A stretch of 11,895 nucleotides of DNA from positions 1 to 11,895 of the forward strand of contig CANRMV010000024.1 in the NCBI GenBank assembly GCA_947631875.1, read 5' to 3'. Positions within the stretch are counted from its first letter, which is position 1; each line of letters opens with the position of its first letter. Origin of the DNA: an uncultured Clostridia bacterium. Lineage in GTDB: Bacteria; Bacillota; Clostridia; Christensenellales; UBA1242. The notes under the pieces are model-generated. The model was given only the letters and a program-made list of their open reading frames with translations, was not told the DNA's origin and searched no databases. This document shows positions 6,000 to 11,895 of the stretch, in pieces. Position numbers and translations under genes: made by a program.

Positions 6000-6040
6000 A
6001 AAAAAACTTCGAAGAGATGCATTCACAAGACTTCGAAGTT
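6000..6040 (-). terminator. Rho-independent terminator of the 222-residue minus-strand gene
   Basis: On the minus strand, AACTTCGAAG (6040-6031) pairs perfectly with CTTCGAAGTT (6014-6005) over 10 bp, with a 16-nt loop, and is followed by an uninterrupted T-tract (complement of the A-run 6000-6006). Both arms are themselves palindromic around TTCGAA. It lies about 135 nt beyond the stop codon of the gene it serves. Confidence 0.8.
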
Positions 6041-6058
6041 CTTTCTTCGCAAGAGCGA

Positions 6059-6176
6059 TTGCCCTAAATCGCCAGCGGAGCGCGATTTACATTCGGGGCA
6101 AAGAGGGCGAAAACAAGTGTCAAAGCGATGCTTTTGTCGCTTGCGACAAAACGAGCCATCAGCGCAGTTTTCGCCT
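6059..6176 (-). other. Highly structured 3' region (two large stem-loops)
   Basis: Between the 222-residue gene and its terminator are two adjacent foldable elements. In the first, TTGCCC-TAAATCGC (6059-6072) pairs with GCGATTTA (6082-6089) and GGGCAA (6096-6101), 14 bp with one 6-nt bulge. In the second, GGGCGAAAAC (6105-6114) pairs with GTTTTCGCCT (6167-6176) and encloses a perfect TTTTGTCG/CGACAAAA hairpin with a 4-nt loop (6132-6151). The outer stem reaches into the gene's stop codon. The stretch is much more GC-rich than its flanks and contains no credible gene. It could be a structured 3' UTR, a small RNA or a repeat element. Confidence 0.5.
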
Positions 6177-6843
6177 ACAAGTTTGGAATATTATTCACTG
6201 CCGATGCGGTTGGATAGATTGGCAAATCGCTGAGTCCTGGACAAGCGCTTTGTTGTGGGGCTGTTTGGCATGGTGGAAGGGTTGGATAGCCATAAGATGG
6301 CACAAGCACATCAACCACACTGACAACCTTTATTATAACCTGAATGCATCCTGTTGCTGTGAATATGTTTGGCGCAGTGAATGTGCCTATTCTACTTGAA
6401 AAAACGCCTTGTGCTGTGATGTTTACAGGTGCAAGTGATGGCTGAGGCACAAACAAGATGACTGATTTTGCCACTGTTATGCTTGAAAGTGCAGAGCCTA
6501 AGTTGCCATTTGCGTCACGGTATGTAACCGTTACAGGAATTGTGAGCGTGAAACTTACATTTGCATAGTTTGGGCAGGTTTCCAGCCTGTCGATTACAAG
6601 GTCAGAAATTGTGGCATTCTCACCGATTGTGTTGTCAGCAGAGATGTATGTGAGTGGCAAGGCAGGGTTTGCTGGTTCAAAATCTGTGCTTGTAAGGATT
6701 ATGCCTGTTTCTGTTGTTGAGCAAACGCAGGCGTCAAACACCTTTGTTGTTTCAATCAAAATTTTCTCACAAATTCCATTCATTGCGTTTCCAGACAGAG
6801 GTCCAGGTCTGTTTGGATTGGAATTGTTGATATAAAAAGACAT
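6175..6843 (-). CDS. Hypothetical protein, 222 residues, beta-rich, cysteine-containing
   Basis: I do not recognise this protein with confidence. It has no signal peptide or membrane segment. An N-terminal Pro/Asn/Gly-rich lead (1-20) is followed by GICEKILIETTKVFDACVCS (23-42), then long stretches of alternating hydrophobic residues typical of beta-sandwich folds (about 95-185), and a Pro/Cys-rich tail. Cysteines are at 25, 39, 41, 90, 166, 192 and 201. The KVFDAC segment reminds me of clostridial spore-coat or DUF3794-like proteins, but this is only an impression. The start ATG (6843-6841) has a strong AAGGAGG 7 nt upstream. The gene diverges from the 278-residue gene and has its own terminator. 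Upstream, CATATTATA (6879-6871, minus) could be a -10 element of a sporulation sigma factor, without a clear -35. The gene itself is well supported; the function is not. Confidence 0.8.
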   Translation of the reverse strand: MSFYINNSNPNRPGPLSGNAMNGICEKILIETTKVFDACVCSTTETGIILTSTDFEPANPALPLTYISADNTIGENATISDLVIDRLETCPNYANVSFTLTIPVTVTYRDANGNLGSALSSITVAKSVILFVPQPSLAPVNITAQGVFSSRIGTFTAPNIFTATGCIQVIIKVVSVVDVLVPSYGYPTLPPCQTAPQQSACPGLSDLPIYPTASAVNNIPNL

Positions 6844-6911
6844 ATTTAAACCTCCTTAAAGTCTTACACTATATAATATGTTGTGTGAGAGGAAATTGAC
6901 ACGATTTGGCA

Positions 6912-6940
6912 TTGACTTTTCAATTTTTTTGTGATATAAT
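6912..6940 (+). promoter_or_regulatory. Strong SigA promoter of the 278-residue gene
   Basis: TTGACT (6912-6917), a 17-nt spacer and a perfect TATAAT (6935-6940) with an extended -10 TG (6932-6933). Transcription would start near 6947, giving a leader of about 15 nt that contains little more than the Shine-Dalgarno GGAGG (6952-6956). Confidence 0.85.
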
Positions 6941-6961
6941 ATAAATATATTGGAGGCTGAA

Positions 6962-7798
6962 ATGGAAGAGAATAACGATTTGGATAGATTGTATAAAGAG
7001 AATGGCGAATATCTAGCAGCGGTGGCAAGAGAGAAAGACTATATAAACGAAGCCCATCGCCTTTTGGATGTTTTGCTTTTTTCCGCATCAGCAGAGAATA
7101 GGATTGTTAATCTTCATAATTTTTTGATGCAAATTGCTTTGATAGAGGATTTTGAAATGCAAAATGAACACACTAATGATACACGTGCTCTTTATGCTTT
7201 GGCGATAAGAACTTCTGATTTTGCAACGCAAGAATCTTTTAGACATGACATAAACCAAGATTTAGCCGCAGATTTGCGGGACTTTTTAGATGAGTTTGAA
7301 ACTTTTGTTACAGATATTAGGTCGTCAAAAAAATCAAATTTTGCTTCCGTTTTAGAGGAGGAAAGAGAGGGAAAGAGAAAGCCTCATTACACTGCGGGTT
7401 ATAAGTTTAAAAATGTTCCCACTCAGCGTTATATTGATGCAATGAGTCAACAACAAAAGGTGCAACCACAAACTTATCAACCAGCACAACAGACGAGCAA
7501 AAATCAAACAACACGCTTTACAAATGAGCAAAAGCAAGAAATGGTTGATTTGGTTGCAAAAGAGCCAGACAAATTTTTGAAATTGGCCAGAGAGGTGTTT
7601 TGTGATGCTGATTTTGTTGCACAACTGAGAAAAACAGCGGTTGAAAATTTCCCAAATGCATATAGAGAACACTTTAAGAAACCATTTAAAATTTTTGGCA
7701 AAGCAGAGATAGAAGAAGAAACGCAAAAATTTGCAGAAACAGTTGACAGAAAAATTCAAAGAATGAACAAAGAAATTGCTGACGGTGGAAAAATTTAA
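6962..7798 (+). CDS. Hypothetical helical protein, 278 residues, with Gln-rich linker
   Basis: I do not recognise this protein. It is hydrophilic, with no signal peptide or transmembrane segment. Residues 1-125 look helical and acidic (AREKDYINEAHRLLDVLLFS, then a long amphipathic run to DEFETFVTDIR). Residues about 135-185 form a basic then Gln-rich flexible linker (SQQQKVQPQTYQPAQQ). Residues 186-278 are again helical and charged, with the segment VDLVAKEPDKFLKLAREVF. The two-lobed shape suggests a scaffold or adaptor, which is inference only. ATG 6962 is preferred to the in-frame TTG at 6950 because GGAGG (6952-6956) overlaps the TTG and sits 5 nt before the ATG. It is monocistronic with a strong promoter and terminator, so it is probably well expressed. 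Confidence 0.85.
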   Translation: MEENNDLDRLYKENGEYLAAVAREKDYINEAHRLLDVLLFSASAENRIVNLHNFLMQIALIEDFEMQNEHTNDTRALYALAIRTSDFATQESFRHDINQDLAADLRDFLDEFETFVTDIRSSKKSNFASVLEEEREGKRKPHYTAGYKFKNVPTQRYIDAMSQQQKVQPQTYQPAQQTSKNQTTRFTNEQKQEMVDLVAKEPDKFLKLAREVFCDADFVAQLRKTAVENFPNAYREHFKKPFKIFGKAEIEEETQKFAETVDRKIQRMNKEIADGGKI

Positions 7799-7808
7799 TG
7801 ACAATTTT

Positions 7809-7841
7809 AAAAGCAGGCACAAAACGTGCTTGTTTTTTTTA
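7809..7841 (+). terminator. Rho-independent terminator after the 278-residue gene
   Basis: AAAGCAGGCAC (7810-7820) pairs with GTGCTTGTTTT (7826-7836) over 11 bp including two G-U pairs, with a 5-nt loop AAAAC and a run of eight T residues (7833-7840). It begins 11 nt after the stop codon and insulates the heat-shock operon. Confidence 0.85.
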
Positions 7842-7943
7842 TTTATAATTATATATTTTATAGATAATTTACTTATTTTCTTGGCATTTTCATGTCAAAT
7901 TCAAAAAAATTTGAAAATTTTTAAAAAATTTTGGCAAAAATGT

Positions 7944-7972
7944 TTGACTTTTTTGTTTTATATGCATATAAT
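7944..7972 (+). promoter_or_regulatory. SigA promoter of the hrcA-grpE-dnaK-dnaJ operon
   Basis: TTGACT (7944-7949), a 17-nt spacer and a perfect TATAAT (7967-7972). The 100 bases upstream (7842-7943) are almost pure A/T with A- and T-tracts, which could act as an UP element; no gene lies there. The predicted start near 7979 falls inside the CIRCE operator. Confidence 0.88.
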
Positions 7973-7976
7973 ATTG

Positions 7977-8003
7977 CTAGCACTTAAAAGTCGAGAGTGC
8001 TAG
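7977..8003. promoter_or_regulatory. CIRCE operator (HrcA binding site)
   Basis: CTAGCACTT-N9-GAGTGCTAG matches the CIRCE consensus TTAGCACTC-N9-GAGTGCTAA with changes at the two outermost positions and one inner base. The outer changes are symmetrical and the palindrome extends outward, giving perfect 11-bp arms TTGCTAGCACT and AGTGCTAGCAA. It overlaps the transcription start, so HrcA binding should block initiation until heat stress, as known for this family. Confidence 0.95.
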
Positions 8004-8027
8004 CAAACTGTTTAAAAGGTCTAATTT

Positions 8028-9044
8028 ATGGAACTCTCTGAGAGGAAAATCAAGATTTTAAACATTGCCGTTGAGGAGTTTATCAAAGATGCGGCTCCAA
8101 TCACAAGTGGCTCGGTTAAGGACAGAACTTCTTTAAACGTTTCCACTGCAACGCTCAGAAATGAGTTGAACGCTTTGGAGGCTATGGGGTTTTTGAGACA
8201 ACTGCACACTTCTGGCGGACGCATCCCAACTGCACAAGGGTATCGCTTCTATGTTGAAAATATGCTGAAAAACATCAAAGCGACAAACAAAGAACTTAAA
8301 AAAGTGCGGGAAGTTATTGAAAACAGAACGCAAAATTTAAGCGAAATTGTCACGCAAATTGCAAAAATCATCAGCGAAGCCACCAATTATCCAACAGTTG
8401 TGCTTGTTAACGGCATTGAAAATTTGGTTTTACAAGAGTTTAAGATTGTTCCGCTGCTCGGCGAAAAATGCATGGTTTTGATTGGAACTGATTATGGATA
8501 TCTTAACAGCACCATTGAAACATCAGCATCGCCAGAGAACTGCGAAGATGCTTCTGCCTACCTCACCAAGTATTTCAAAGGGGAAACGATGGGGTTTATG
8601 ATGGAAAACATGGAGCAGTTCAAAAAGGGGATGAGCGGCGAAATTTCCGCCTTTCAAACGATTGTGGACAATGTTATTATCGGGCTTACAAAACTCAACA
8701 AGCAAAAACTTTTGAATGTTCAGGCGCAAAATGTTGTTGACCTTGTGGACAATTCCACAGAAGATGCAAAAAAAGTGCTAAAAACGCTCAATAATGAAAA
8801 AGAACTTATTGAAGTTTTGGACGGCGACGAAAAAGAGATTTCCGCAGTTATTGCAGAAGATGACGATGACAAATGCTCGGTTGTGAGAGCGCCAATAGTG
8901 GTTGGGGGAAACAAGATTGCATCTATTGGCGTGTTTGGGCCTCAAAAGATGGACTACATGGGCATTGCTTCTGCGCTTAAAGTGGTTATGGAACAATTAA
9001 GGGGGCAAGATGAAAAGGAAAAAACAAAGAGAAACAAAAAATGA
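8028..9044 (+). CDS. hrcA: Heat-inducible transcription repressor HrcA
   Basis: The 338-residue protein has the usual HrcA length. The N-terminal winged helix (about 1-75) shows SERKIKILNIAVEEFIKDAA, TSGSVKDRTSLNVSTATLRN and LHTSGGRIPTAQGYRFYV, the family hallmarks. The remainder is the GAF-like and dimerisation part, ending in a lysine-rich tail. HrcA represses class I heat-shock genes at CIRCE and depends on chaperonin (GroEL) for activity, so misfolded protein relieves repression; this is family knowledge. It is the first gene of the operon, behind a CIRCE site only 24 bp upstream, so it controls itself. ATG 8028 has AAAAGG (8014-8019) upstream. Its stop codon overlaps the Shine-Dalgarno preferred for grpE. 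Confidence 0.96.
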   Translation: MELSERKIKILNIAVEEFIKDAAPITSGSVKDRTSLNVSTATLRNELNALEAMGFLRQLHTSGGRIPTAQGYRFYVENMLKNIKATNKELKKVREVIENRTQNLSEIVTQIAKIISEATNYPTVVLVNGIENLVLQEFKIVPLLGEKCMVLIGTDYGYLNSTIETSASPENCEDASAYLTKYFKGETMGFMMENMEQFKKGMSGEISAFQTIVDNVIIGLTKLNKQKLLNVQAQNVVDLVDNSTEDAKKVLKTLNNEKELIEVLDGDEKEISAVIAEDDDDKCSVVRAPIVVGGNKIASIGVFGPQKMDYMGIASALKVVMEQLRGQDEKEKTKRNKK

Positions 9045-9051
9045 GGACTTA

Positions 9052-9687
9052 ATGGAAGAGACTTCACCAGAACAAGAAGAAACTTCCCAAGAACAGGCTT
9101 GTGAAGAGGAGCCTTGCCAAGAAGAAGAGAATTGCCAAGCGGAGCAAGAGTCTTGCGAAAATGAGACGGATAAAAGTGAGACTTGTGACAACACTGAAAA
9201 TGACGAGACCTGCGAATGCGAGGATGAAAATTGTGAATGTCACAAAGAAAACTGCACTTGCTCAGACAAAGCGAATGAATATCTTCAAATGGCACAGCGA
9301 TTGCAAGCAGACTTCGACAATTACCGCAAACGGGTGGCCGAACAGTTGGACTATCAAAGACAAGAGGGTGTGAAAAGTGTTATTGAGGCGTTTTTGCCAG
9401 CGATTGACAGTTTTTCAGAGGCAAAAAAGAGTGTGACTGACGATGCAGTGCTTTCTGGAATAAATATGATTGAAGGCAAAATTATGGAGGCACTGGAACG
9501 CTTGAATGTTAAGAAAATTCAGTCTGTTGGCGAAAAGTTTGACCCATACCTGCACAATGTCATTGCAGTTATGGCGGATGAGTCCAAAGAAAATGACGAA
9601 ATTTTGCAAGAATTTCAGTCGGGTTGGACATTAAATGACAAAGTTATTAGATACTCAAAAGTTGTTGTAAACAAAAAGGGGGAATAA
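9052..9687 (+). CDS. grpE: Nucleotide exchange factor GrpE with Cys-rich acidic N-terminus
   Basis: GrpE is the ADP/ATP exchange factor of DnaK. The conserved part begins near residue 75 (211-residue numbering) with the long-helix signature YLQMAQRLQADFDNYRKRV and ends in the beta-wing domain (KIQSVGEKFDPYLHNVI, then QSGWTLNDKVIRYSKVVV). The preceding 70 residues are acidic and disordered, as in many GrpEs, but contain 11 cysteines (17, 22, 28, 35, 45, 54, 56, 61, 63, 68, 70) and one histidine, including CEC-x4-CEC-x4-CTC, which is not usual. I prefer ATG 9052, with GAGG (9043-9046) overlapping the hrcA stop. ATG 9010 (AGGGGG upstream) would add 14 basic residues that merely reuse the hrcA lysine tail and cannot be excluded. 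dnaK starts 3 nt after the stop. Confidence 0.94.
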   Translation: MEETSPEQEETSQEQACEEEPCQEEENCQAEQESCENETDKSETCDNTENDETCECEDENCECHKENCTCSDKANEYLQMAQRLQADFDNYRKRVAEQLDYQRQEGVKSVIEAFLPAIDSFSEAKKSVTDDAVLSGINMIEGKIMEALERLNVKKIQSVGEKFDPYLHNVIAVMADESKENDEILQEFQSGWTLNDKVIRYSKVVVNKKGE

Positions 9688-9690
9688 AAA

Positions 9691-11625
9691 ATGAGTAAAA
9701 TTATTGGTATTGACTTAGGAACAACCAATTCTTGCGTGGCAGTTATGGAAGGCGGGAAGCCAACTGTTATCGCAAACGCAGAGGGTGACAGAACAACTCC
9801 TTCTGTTGTCGCAGTTTCAAAAGACGGCGAAAGACTTGTGGGAAAAGTTGCTAAAAGACAAGCAATCATCAATCCTGAAAACACTGTTATCTCAATTAAG
9901 AGAGAAATGGGCACAAATTTCAAGGCTAAAATGGGTGGAAAAGATTACACTCCACAAGAAATTTCTTCCATGATTTTGGCTAAACTTAAAGCGGACGCTG
10001 AAAGTTATCTTGGCGAAACAGTAACACAGGCTGTTATCACAGTTCCTGCTTACTTCAACGACAGCCAAAGACAAGCAACAAAAGATGCAGGCAAAATTGC
10101 AGGACTTGAAGTTATGAGAATCATCAACGAGCCAACTGCTGCTGCTCTTGCTTATGGGCTTGACAAGGGCGAAAGCCAAAATCAAAAAATCTTGGTTTAC
10201 GATCTTGGTGGTGGAACTTTCGATGTTTCTATTCTTGAAATTGGTGACAATGTGTTTGAAGTTCTTTCAACAAACGGGAACACTCGTCTTGGCGGTGACG
10301 ATTTTGATAACCGCATCATTGACTTCTTGGTTGAAGAATTTAAAAATAAGAATGGCGGAATGGATTTGAGCGGCGACAAACTTGCTATGCAAAGACTTAA
10401 AGATGAAGCAGAAAAAACAAAGATTGACCTTTCTGCAAAACTTGTTGCAAATGTTTCTATTCCATTTATCACTGCTGATGCAAACGGCCCAAAACACTTG
10501 GAATGCGAACTTTCTCGTGCTAAATTTGACGCTTTGACAGAAGATTTGGTTAAAGAAACAATCGAATGCTGCAAACGCGCTTTGGCTGATGCTAACCTTT
10601 CAACTTCTGACATCGACAAAGTTATTTTGGTTGGTGGTTCAACAAGAATCCCAGCAGTTGTTGACGCTGTTAAAAACTTCACTCAAAAAGAACCATTCAA
10701 GGGAATCAACCCAGATGAATGCGTTGCTGTTGGTGCTGCTATTCAAGCAGGCGTTTTGGCAGGAGATGTTAAGGACGTTCTTCTTCTTGATGTAACTCCA
10801 CTTTCACTTGGAATTGAAACTTTGGGCGGAGTGTTCACAAAACTTATTGAAAGAAACACAACAATCCCAACAAAGAAATCTCAAATCTTCTCAACTGCTG
10901 CAGACAATCAACCAGGCGTTGACATCCACGTTTTGCAGGGTGAAAGAGAATTTGCTGCTCAAAACAAAACTCTTGGAAGATTCCAACTTACAGACATTCC
11001 ACCAGCACCAAGAGGAGTTCCTCAAATTGAAGTTACTTTTGATATTGATGCAAACGGAATTGTTAAAGTTTCTGCTAAGGATCTTGGCACAAACAAAGAA
11101 CAAAACATCACAATCACTGCTTCTTCAAATCTTAAGGAAGAGGACATCGAAAAGGCTATAAAAGAGGCTGAAGCACACGCTGAAGAAGATAAGAAGAGAA
11201 AAGAATTTGTTGAAACAAAGAACCAAGCAGACCAAATGGTTTACTCTCTTGAAAAACTCTTGAAAGAAAATGGCGACAAACTTTCTGCTGAGGACAAAAA
11301 ACGCCTTGAAGACGAAATTGCAAAGGCTAAAACAGAATTTGCAAGTGAAGATGTTGAAGTTTTAAAGAAAGAACTTGAAGAACTCACAAAAGTTTCAAAC
11401 GAAGTTTTCACAAAGATGTATCAAAATGCTCAGGCAGCAGGCGCTCAAACAAATGCTGACGCTCACGAGGAACAACCACACGAAGAGGCTCATGAAGAAG
11501 AAGTTCATGATGACAACACTGTTGACGTTGAACCAGAAGATGTTCATGTTGAAGATAATGTTGAAGAGAAAGTTGAGCCAAATGATGAGCAACACAATGA
11601 CGAAACTGATGGTGAGCAAGAATAA
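9691..11625 (+). CDS. dnaK: Molecular chaperone DnaK (Hsp70)
   Basis: The 644-residue protein is a complete DnaK. The ATPase domain (1 to about 360) starts with IIGIDLGTTNSCVAVMEGG and carries the phosphate loop DLGGGTFDVS at 171-180. The interdomain linker DVLLLDVTP is at 362-370, followed by the substrate-binding beta domain and helical lid. It lacks the roughly 24-residue insertion found in Gram-negative DnaKs near residue 80, fitting a Firmicutes-type host. The last 55 residues (590-644) are extremely acidic with six histidines and end DGEQE, differing from the short acidic ends of typical DnaKs. ATG 9691 has an AAGGGGG site upstream and follows grpE by 3 nt, so they are co-transcribed. 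It works with GrpE and DnaJ in ATP-driven folding. Confidence 0.98.
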   Translation: MSKIIGIDLGTTNSCVAVMEGGKPTVIANAEGDRTTPSVVAVSKDGERLVGKVAKRQAIINPENTVISIKREMGTNFKAKMGGKDYTPQEISSMILAKLKADAESYLGETVTQAVITVPAYFNDSQRQATKDAGKIAGLEVMRIINEPTAAALAYGLDKGESQNQKILVYDLGGGTFDVSILEIGDNVFEVLSTNGNTRLGGDDFDNRIIDFLVEEFKNKNGGMDLSGDKLAMQRLKDEAEKTKIDLSAKLVANVSIPFITADANGPKHLECELSRAKFDALTEDLVKETIECCKRALADANLSTSDIDKVILVGGSTRIPAVVDAVKNFTQKEPFKGINPDECVAVGAAIQAGVLAGDVKDVLLLDVTPLSLGIETLGGVFTKLIERNTTIPTKKSQIFSTAADNQPGVDIHVLQGEREFAAQNKTLGRFQLTDIPPAPRGVPQIEVTFDIDANGIVKVSAKDLGTNKEQNITITASSNLKEEDIEKAIKEAEAHAEEDKKRKEFVETKNQADQMVYSLEKLLKENGDKLSAEDKKRLEDEIAKAKTEFASEDVEVLKKELEELTKVSNEVFTKMYQNAQAAGAQTNADAHEEQPHEEAHEEEVHDDNTVDVEPEDVHVEDNVEEKVEPNDEQHNDETDGEQE

Positions 11626-11641
11626 TCTTTAAAAAACAAAG

Positions 11642-11694
11642 GCCTAAAAGACAAATATTGGATGTTAATTGTGACATCCAATTTTGTTTGAGGC
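11642..11694 (+). terminator. Hairpin between dnaK and dnaJ (partial terminator or processing site)
   Basis: A perfect 9-bp stem ATTGGATGT (11657-11665) / ACATCCAAT (11674-11682) with an 8-nt loop continues, after one bulged T, into ACAAA/TTTTGT pairing, and GCCT (11642-11645) can pair with AGGC (11691-11694). A T-rich run interrupted by one G follows the core stem. It fills most of the 85-bp dnaK-dnaJ gap. It may reduce dnaJ transcription relative to dnaK, or stabilise the upstream mRNA end. Confidence 0.55.
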
Positions 11695-11710
11695 GTAAAA
11701 GGAAAAGGAT

Positions 11711-11895
11711 ATGGCAAACAAAGATTATTACGAAATTCTGGGGGTGAAAAAGGATGCGGGGGCTGATGAAATAAAGTCGGCTTATCGTAGGCTTGCAAAA
11801 AAATACCACCCAGATTTGAATAAAGCACCAGATGCTGCTGAAAAATTTAAAGAAATAAATGAAGCCTATGAAGTGCTTGGAAATGATAAGAAACG
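11711..11895 (+). CDS. dnaJ: Co-chaperone DnaJ (Hsp40), 5' part, cut by window edge
   Basis: Only the first 61 codons are visible. They form a complete-looking J domain: DYYEILGVKKDAGADEIKSA, YRRLAKKYHPDLNK with the essential HPD motif at residues 34-36, and FKEINEAYEVLGNDKK. The J domain stimulates the DnaK ATPase and delivers substrates. ATG 11711 has AAAGGA (11697-11702) upstream; a second AAGGA lies too close to be useful. The 85-bp gap after dnaK contains a long hairpin, but no separate promoter or CIRCE site is visible, so expression should depend on the hrcA promoter. The Gly/Phe region, zinc fingers and C-terminus are outside the window, so type I versus a shorter J protein cannot be proven. 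Confidence 0.95.
   Translation, partial: MANKDYYEILGVKKDAGADEIKSAYRRLAKKYHPDLNKAPDAAEKFKEINEAYEVLGNDKK

Noticed and set aside
6896..6901. A second TTGACA upstream of the 278-residue gene
   Set aside because: At 17 nt it faces TTCAAT, not a -10 box. The TTGACT/TATAAT pair at 6912-6940 is clearly better.
7842..7943. Possible small gene or RNA in the AT-rich stretch before hrcA
   Set aside because: Nearly pure A/T with only weak self-complementarity. Best explained as promoter-upstream DNA.
9101..9373. Alternative plus-strand frame inside grpE
   Set aside because: Lysine-rich shadow of the acidic grpE frame. The GrpE domain is continuous in the other frame.
11395..11828. Minus-strand frames under the dnaK tail and dnaJ start
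   Set aside because: Open only because the dnaK tail codons are biased. No ribosome-binding sites or known domains.

Overview
The window is a low-GC bacterial chromosome segment that looks like an uncultured, probably anaerobic, gut-type clostridium. Four things point there: the divergent rpmB / Asp23-family / fakA arrangement known from Bacillus and Clostridia, a CIRCE-controlled hrcA-grpE-dnaK-dnaJ operon, a DnaK without the proteobacterial insertion in its ATPase domain, and a bile-acid/enoate-reductase-type flavoenzyme with an Fe-S cluster. Species cannot be read from the sequence. Most of it is housekeeping DNA. I see no phage, insertion sequence, CRISPR array or defence cassette.

Layout. 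(1) Positions 1-38 are the 5' half of a minus-strand tRNA-Arg(CCT), cut by the window edge. (2) 39-408 is non-coding and ends in a strong promoter for a 682-residue OYE-type flavin/Fe-S/FAD reductase (409-2457). Its 3' flank (2458-2825) is rich in palindromes, with a terminator and two copies of a 19-bp repeat. (3) rpmB (ribosomal protein L28, 2868-3047, minus) faces away from an Asp23-family gene plus fakA (3262-5256), each side with its own promoter. (4) 5257-6174 is a small accessory patch: a broken SHOCT-like gene, two tandemly duplicated Cro/C1-type regulators with a visible two-operator control region, and a highly structured 3' region. (5) Two unrecognised genes diverge from a 118-bp region: 222 residues (minus) and 278 residues (plus). 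(6) The heat-shock operon hrcA-grpE-dnaK-dnaJ runs from 7944 past the window end.

How the genes work together. FakA is the kinase of the FakA/FakB fatty-acid phosphorylation route and is coupled to the Asp23-family gene. HrcA represses its own operon at CIRCE. GrpE, DnaK and DnaJ form the Hsp70 folding cycle.

The most unusual observation is in that chaperone system. The disordered N-terminus of GrpE carries 11 cysteines with CxC repeats, and the DnaK tail carries six histidines in a very acidic stretch. Either could bind metal or sense redox state. Other points worth checking are the duplicated regulators with phased operators, the frameshifted SHOCT gene, and the palindromic 3' regions.
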